From an uncultured Oscillospiraceae bacterium (lineage in GTDB: Bacteria; Bacillota; Clostridia; Oscillospirales; Oscillospiraceae): DNA of 11,309 bases. A model generated the notes under the pieces. That model saw only the letters and a list, made by a program, of their open reading frames with translations. It was not told the DNA's origin and ran no database searches. This document shows positions 8,239 through 11,309 of the stretch, in pieces; the stretch's first letter is position 1; every line of letters begins with the position of its first letter. The stretch covers positions 1 to 11,309 of the forward strand of contig CANRBW010000039.1 in assembly GCA_947628975.1 (NCBI GenBank), read 5' to 3'. A program made the translations under genes and the position numbers.

Positions 8239-9078
8239 TTAACCAAACACGGCAGTTGCATTAAGGGAACCGACTACCTCGATCACGCCGTCCTCGCGAA
8301 AATTGAAGCCAGATTGTTTGAAGTTATTATCAGTATAGAGAAGAGACGTATATGAAGATTGCTTCATTATCCAAAACATATTTTTGCCTAGCTCTCCACT
8401 CCCGGAGCCTAAGCTAATAGATGGAGTGCTACCCTTCACCCCCATGATGATTTGCACTTTCGGCGTGGAAATACCGCTTTGATACAGGTAGAGTCCATCT
8501 TCGCTCATAGACGCAAAGGACCCGCTCCCGTCTCCGGCGTAAATGTTTGCGCCATAGATATTTCCGCCGTAGATATTTGGGGCGCCCAGTTCATCCGCCG
8601 TAATAAACGTGCTCTCCGTAGAAGCCGCCTTTTGCAGGGCGGCTTTTATGTTGGCAAAGGTCACATTCGCGTCGCTGCCCGGTCTCCCGTTGCTCCCGTC
8701 CGTCCCCCGGAACTGATAGGGCTCGCCCCAGCTTGCCCCGCCGTCCAGGCTGTCCCGCCGGTACTTGTCCTCCGCCTCCATCGTGTCGTGCCACGGCCCC
8801 GCCGCGGACGCACCAAACTGGTATTTCACCGGCGCGCTGTCCCCCCAGAGGATGGACCCGGCCTTGCCGGTGAACCGGATGGTCCCCTTCTCTCCGTCAA
8901 TGATGATGCTCCCCAGGTCGATCTGGCTGGCAGACCCCATGTTGATGTCCCCGGTCATGGTGATGTTCCCGGTTTCGCCGTCGATCTGGATGTTCCCAAG
9001 GTCCAGGTACTTTGCGTCGAACTTCCCGCCGGTCATCATGCTCGTCCCGTCGCCGGCCAGAAAATCCGTGGCCTTCAC
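8239..9078 (-). CDS. 5'-truncated phage tail / tail-fibre protein remnant
   Basis: About 279 residues resembling the C-terminal part of siphophage tail or minor structural proteins of clostridial prophages. Visible features: a beta-helix-like stretch with two similar turns (IQIDGETGNI and IIIDGEKGTI, residues 30-70); a VKYQFGASAAGPWHDT segment (84-99); a KYRRDSLDGGASW motif; a short collagen-like Gly-x-y run (125-137); an IYGGNIYGANIY repeat (169-180); and an ending EDGVIEVVGSLNATAVFG (262-279) typical of such proteins. The frame stays open upstream of the GTG at 9078 (reading GEFAGVV), which in intact homologues I expect to be interior sequence, so the N-terminal part is lost. There is no good ribosome binding site, and no other phage gene lies nearby. 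It is probably a prophage relic beside the tRNA-Gln gene. The last third (8239 to about 8460) is AT-richer than the rest. Confidence 0.7.
   Translation of the reverse strand: MKATDFLAGDGTSMMTGGKFDAKYLDLGNIQIDGETGNITMTGDINMGSASQIDLGSIIIDGEKGTIRFTGKAGSILWGDSAPVKYQFGASAAGPWHDTMEAEDKYRRDSLDGGASWGEPYQFRGTDGSNGRPGSDANVTFANIKAALQKAASTESTFITADELGAPNIYGGNIYGANIYAGDGSGSFASMSEDGLYLYQSGISTPKVQIIMGVKGSTPSISLGSGSGELGKNMFWIMKQSSYTSLLYTDNNFKQSGFNFREDGVIEVVGSLNATAVFG
8797..8828. repeat. 32-bp direct repeat, copy 1 (inside the tail gene)
   Basis: An exact 32-bp sequence, identical to 9093-9124 and 296 bp away from it. Here it encodes KYQFGASAAG in the frame of the tail protein (minus strand). The identity ends sharply on both sides. 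Confidence 0.9.
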
Positions 9079-9092
9079 AACGCCGGCAAACT

Positions 9093-9124
9093 CCCCGCCG
9101 CGGACGCACCAAACTGGTATTTCA
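9093..9124. repeat. 32-bp direct repeat, copy 2 (between tail remnant and tRNA)
   Basis: Exact copy of 8797-8828. On the minus strand it reads MKYQFGASAAG in a frame that stops shortly after, and it switches abruptly to the GEFAGVV coding frame of the tail gene at a GGCGGGG sequence common to both sides. This looks like a duplication or illegitimate recombination join that formed the truncated 5' end of the phage gene. Confidence 0.9.
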
Positions 9125-9148
9125 TTCGCCCCGTCTGCGGGGAGGATG

Positions 9149-9188
9149 GCGAAAGCCCCCGTGACCGGGTGGTCACGGGGGCTTTCGC
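9149..9188 (-). terminator. Strong hairpin, likely tRNA-Gln terminator (possibly bidirectional)
   Basis: An 18-bp perfect stem (9149-9166 with 9171-9188) closed by a 4-nt loop. The outer part of the stem is GAAAGCCCCC / GGGGGCTTTC, so a short A-tract and T-tract are built into it and could work in either direction. It begins 2 nt after the encoded CCA of the tRNA on the minus strand. A long U-run is missing, which lowers confidence in efficient termination. Confidence 0.65.
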
Positions 9189-9190
9189 GT

Positions 9191-9264
9191 TGGCAGCGGG
9201 AGAAGGATTCGAACCCTCACATACAGAGTCAGAGTCTGCTGTGCTACCCTTACACAATCCCGCT
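9191..9264 (-). tRNA. tRNA-Gln (anticodon CTG)
   Basis: A complete 74-nt cloverleaf including encoded CCA. Acceptor stem AGCGGGA pairs with TCCCGCT; D-stem GTGT with GCAC around an AAGGGTA loop; anticodon stem GCAGA with TCTGT and loop CTCTGAC, giving anticodon CUG for codon CAG; T-stem GAGGG with CCTTC around TTCGAAT. The discriminator is G. It is flanked by a consensus promoter and a strong hairpin, so it is a single-gene unit. Its 3' end faces the phage remnant, the usual side for element integration. Confidence 0.95.
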
Positions 9265-9292
9265 AAAAAGCGCCTCTACAAACGCAAAAGCT

Positions 9293-9321
9293 ATTATACC
9301 GTGGCCGGGGGCGGTTGTCAA
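9293..9321 (-). promoter_or_regulatory. Consensus SigmaA promoter of tRNA-Gln
   Basis: On the minus strand a perfect TTGACA (9316-9321) and a perfect TATAAT (9293-9298) are 17 bp apart, six of six in both boxes. Transcription would start near 9286, giving a 5' leader of about 22 nt for RNase P to remove. This is the strongest promoter in the window, as suits a stable RNA gene. Confidence 0.92.
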
Positions 9322-9357
9322 GGGGCTGGAGTGAAAAAATTTTGCGCTTTTTCCGTG

Positions 9358-9373
9358 GATTTTCCGCAAAATC
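9358..9373. promoter_or_regulatory. Palindromic operator-like site upstream of the oad operon
   Basis: GATTTT (9358-9363) and AAAATC (9368-9373) form a perfect inverted repeat around CCGC. A second inverted repeat, ATTTTGCG (9339-9346) with CGCAAAAT (9365-9372), overlaps it. It lies between the divergent tRNA-Gln promoter and the candidate oad promoter, a position that suits a regulator binding site. No regulator gene is present, so the function is inferred. Confidence 0.3.
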
Positions 9374-9396
9374 AACGGTGGGAATTTCCGCTGGAG

Positions 9397-9407
9397 TATG
9401 ATATGAT
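9397..9407 (+). promoter_or_regulatory. Candidate -10 region of the oad operon
   Basis: Two overlapping TATGAT boxes (9397-9402 and 9402-9407) lie about 100 nt before the alpha-subunit start. No convincing -35 box is found 16-18 bp upstream (TGGGAA or AACGGT), so the promoter is either weak, activator dependent or placed elsewhere. Confidence 0.35.
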
Positions 9408-9447
9408 ACAGGAACTATGGTGTGGGAGTATGGTCATTCTCCCCGGG

Positions 9448-9495
9448 GGGAGGAAGGCGGCCCCGGCCGGCCGGCCTCCCAGCTTGAAGAGGAGG
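9448..9495 (+). promoter_or_regulatory. 5'-leader hairpin and ribosome binding site of oadA
   Basis: GGGAGG (9448-9453) pairs with CCTCCC (9475-9480) around a GGCC-rich, self-complementary centre, giving a stable hairpin with no T-run after it. The Shine-Dalgarno AGGAGG (9490-9495) follows 10 nt before the GTG at 9506. The GGGAGG arm resembles the Shine-Dalgarno, but I see no clear switch that would mask the latter. Confidence 0.4.
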
Positions 9496-9505
9496 AAAGA
9501 ACACA

Positions 9506-10829
9506 GTGAAACAAATTCAGATCACCGAGACCGTGCTGCGGGACGCCCAGCAGTCCCTCATCGCCACCCGGATGCCCTTTGCCGACTTCAAGGACATCCT
9601 GGGGGAGATGGACAAGGCGGGGTATTACTCCGTGGAGTGCTGGGGCGGCGCCACCTTCGATAGCTGCCTACGCTACCTGGAGGAGGACCCCTGGGAGCGG
9701 CTGCGCAAGATCCGCGCGGCCATGCCCAACACGAAGCTCCAGATGCTCCTGCGGGGCCAGAACCTGCTGGGCTACAAGCACTACCACGACGACGTGGTGG
9801 AGAAGTTCGTGGAGCTCTCCCTGAAAAACGGCATCGACATCATCCGCATCTTCGACGCCCTCAACGACTTCCACCCAGAGCCCGGTCCACACGGTGGAGA
9901 AGTATGTGGAGATGTGCAAGGAGCTCAAGAGCATGGGCTTTGACACCATCTGCCTGAAGGACATGGCCGGCACCATGAGCCCCTTCGAGGCCGAGCACCT
10001 CATCAAGGGCATCAAGGACGCGGTGGGCGATATGCCCATCATCCTGCACACCCACTGCACCACCGGCATGGCCTATATGACCCTGACCAAGGCCATCGAG
10101 TCCGGGGTGGACGTGATCGACTGCGCCACCTCCGCCATGTCCAACGGCACCTCCCAGCCCGCCACCGAGACCATGTTCTACGCCCTTCAGCAGTACGGCA
10201 TCCCTTGCGGCCTGAACGAGAAGGCCATCAACGCCGTCAACGACTTCTTCAAGCCCCTGAAGCAGAAGTATATCGACGCGGGCACCCTCAACCCCAAGAG
10301 CATGGGCACCGACTCCCAGGCCCTGGTCTACAAGGTCCCCGGCGGGATGCTCTCCAACATGATCGCCAACCTCAAGGACATGAACGCCATGGACAAGTTC
10401 GACGAGGCCCTGGCCGAGATCCCCAACGTCCGCAAGGACCTGGGCTATCCTCCGCTGGTGACCCCCCTGTCCCAGATGGTGGGCAACCAGGCCGTCATCA
10501 ACGTCCTCATGGGCGAGCGCTACAAGCAGATCTCCACCGAGGTGAAGAACTACTTCAAGGGCGAGTACGGCGTGGCCCCCGGCGAGGTGAGCCATGAGCT
10601 CCAGGCCAAGATCCTGGGGGAGGGCGGCAAGCCCGTGGACTGCCGCGTGGAGGACGCCAAGCGCACCGGCGAGGAGTTCAAGGCCGCCAAGGAGGCCCTG
10701 GGCGACCTGGCCCGGAGCGAGGAGGACCTGATGAGCTGTATCTGCTTCCCCGACCAGGCCAAGAAGTTCCTGACCCAGCGCAAGGCCAAGGAGGAGAACG
10801 TGGTGAAGTACACCATCGAGGAAGCGTAA
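9506..10829 (+). pseudogene. oadA: Oxaloacetate decarboxylase alpha subunit-type carboxyltransferase, internal deletion and frameshift
   Basis: The carboxyltransferase of a biotin-dependent Na+-pump decarboxylase, which moves CO2 from oxaloacetate (or a related 2-oxoacid) to biotin. It starts at GTG 9506 with a good Shine-Dalgarno. The first frame gives the barrel start ITETVLRDAQQSL (metal-ligand Asp13) through IIRIFDALND, ending near 9868; it then runs as nonsense to a stop at 9943. The family sequence resumes in the +1 frame from about 9873 (TQSPVHTVEKY), with CLKDMAG (Lys codon at 9957), HTHC metal-binding His codons at 10047 and 10053, and the C-terminal conserved domain to 10829. About 24 residues (the RN...AQ...SY strand and helix) and the frame are lost, an estimated deletion of about 68 bp. 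Either half alone would lack part of the catalytic barrel. It has no biotinyl domain at the end, which fits the separate biotin carrier gene downstream. Pyruvate carboxylase subunit B is the main alternative; the OadG neighbour favours a decarboxylase. A sequencing or assembly error cannot be excluded. Confidence 0.85.
9863..9875 (+). other. Deletion and frameshift junction in oadA
   Basis: The codons for ALND end at 9868 in the first frame and the codons for TQSPVH begin at 9873 in the next. Only TTCC separates them, where family members have about 24 conserved residues. The join is therefore a net deletion that is not a multiple of three. Confidence 0.8.
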
Positions 10830-10842
10830 GGAGGAAAGCGGT

Positions 10843-11178
10843 ATGAAGATTTTTCCCGACGCCATCCTCACCGCGGTCCTGGGCTACGGCGTGGTATTCG
10901 TGGGGCTGATTTTGCTCATGGCGGTCATCGCCATCACCGGCAAGGTCATGTCCCGCAAGAAGAAGGAGACCCCGGCCGCCGCTCCGGCCGCCGGACAGAG
11001 CGCCGCCGCCCCGGCTCCGGCCAAGGCCGCCGGTCCCACGGCCCCCGGCTCCGCCGGTCAGATCGCCCTGCACGGCGTGTCCGAGAAGGACGCGGCCCTG
11101 ATCATGGCCATCGTGGCCCAGAAGCTGGGCAAGCCCCTGAACGAACTGCGGTTCAAGTCCATCAAGGAGGTCAAGTGA
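10843..11178 (+). CDS. oadG: OadG-type gamma subunit of a Na+-pump decarboxylase
   Basis: A 111-residue protein with one N-terminal membrane helix (about 8-34, AVLGYGVVFVGLILLMAVIAI), a basic RKKK stop-transfer patch, an Ala/Pro-rich flexible linker (about 44-70) and a C-terminal segment with HGVSEKDAALIMAI and LNELRFKSIKEV. This is the layout of the small gamma subunit that ties the cytoplasmic carboxyltransferase to the membrane beta subunit of sodium-translocating decarboxylases. The C-terminal part resembles the version found in clostridial operons. The Shine-Dalgarno AAGGAGG (10828-10834) overlaps the stop codon of the alpha gene and lies 8 nt before the ATG, so translation is probably coupled. 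The gene shows no damage, in contrast to the alpha gene before it. Confidence 0.85.
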   Translation: MKIFPDAILTAVLGYGVVFVGLILLMAVIAITGKVMSRKKKETPAAAPAAGQSAAAPAPAKAAGPTAPGSAGQIALHGVSEKDAALIMAIVAQKLGKPLNELRFKSIKEVK

Positions 11179-11179
11179 G

Positions 11180-11309
11180 ATGAAATATAAGGTTACGCTC
11201 AACGGCAGGACCTACGAGGTCGAGGTGGAGCAGGACAAGGCCATGCTCCTGGACGAGTATGAGGCGGTGGCCCCCGCGGCCCCGGCTCCCGCCGCGGCCC
11301 CCGCTCCGG
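11180..11309 (+). CDS. Biotin carboxyl carrier protein of the decarboxylase (partial, runs off the window)
   Basis: Starts at ATG 11180, one base after the stop codon of the gamma gene, with Shine-Dalgarno AAGGAGG (11164-11170) inside the end of that gene. The visible 43 residues begin MKYKVTLNGRTYEVEVE, the typical first beta strands of the biotinyl carrier subunit in methylmalonyl-CoA, glutaconyl-CoA and oxaloacetate decarboxylases. A flexible Ala/Pro-rich hinge follows; in this family it precedes the lipoyl/biotinyl fold with the MKM biotin site, which would lie beyond the window. The beta subunit (Na+ channel) is expected further downstream. Confidence 0.85.
   Translation, partial: MKYKVTLNGRTYEVEVEQDKAMLLDEYEAVAPAAPAPAAAPAP

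Noticed and set aside
8797..9124. Possible diversity-generating retroelement variable/template repeat pair, or phage att sites
   Set aside because: The two 32-bp copies are identical, with no adenine-specific substitutions, no reverse transcriptase is present, and the copies do not resemble the tRNA 3' end.
8452..9663. A 403-codon plus-strand frame crossing the tail remnant, tRNA-Gln and the start of oadA
   Set aside because: It runs through a convincing tRNA gene and two other coding regions in the wrong frame, and its product has no recognisable features.
9894..10829. Independent start of a shorter decarboxylase subunit at GTG 9894
   Set aside because: No Shine-Dalgarno precedes this GTG, and the family sequence already runs in frame upstream of it from TQSPVHT. 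It is an interior codon of the broken oadA.

Overview
The window looks like chromosomal DNA from a G+C-rich anaerobic gut Firmicute, most likely of the Oscillospiraceae (Flavonifractor/Oscillibacter-like). This rests on the strong GGAGG ribosome binding sites, SigmaA-type promoters, an S-layer-homology (SLH) anchored giant exoenzyme, and a biotin-dependent decarboxylase operon of the Na+-pump type with a split-off biotin carrier. The genus is an inference; no marker gene is present.

Layout. (1) Bases 1-7400: one monocistronic unit with a good promoter, a structured leader, a 2403-residue secreted protein and a terminator. The protein joins a duplicated set of N-terminal beta-sandwich modules, a CE8-like pectin methylesterase, a CE12-like SGNH acetylesterase, a FIVAR-like helical region and three SLH repeats. 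It would strip methyl and acetyl esters from pectin at the cell surface. (2) 7401-8237: a small secreted stalk-domain protein with its own extended -10 promoter; its 3' third changes abruptly to AT-richer DNA. (3) 8239-9190, minus strand: a 5'-truncated phage tail/fibre gene, converging on the previous gene with a 1-nt gap and lying just behind the 3' end of a tRNA gene. A 32-bp exact direct repeat links the tail gene to the DNA beside the tRNA. (4) 9191-9321, minus strand: tRNA-Gln(CUG) with a textbook promoter and a strong hairpin 2 nt past its CCA. (5) 9358-11309: an oxaloacetate-decarboxylase-type operon: alpha subunit (carboxyltransferase), a small OadG-type membrane subunit and the start of a biotin carrier protein that runs off the window.

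The alpha gene is broken: about 24 conserved residues are missing and the frame shifts near 9868-9873, while the downstream genes look intact. This is either a recent lesion or an assembly error. I found no CRISPR array, insertion sequence, transposase or diversity-generating retroelement. The less ordinary points are the esterase fusion with two altered active-site positions, the phage scar at the tRNA gene, and the oadA deletion; I do not see clear evidence of an undescribed multi-gene system.
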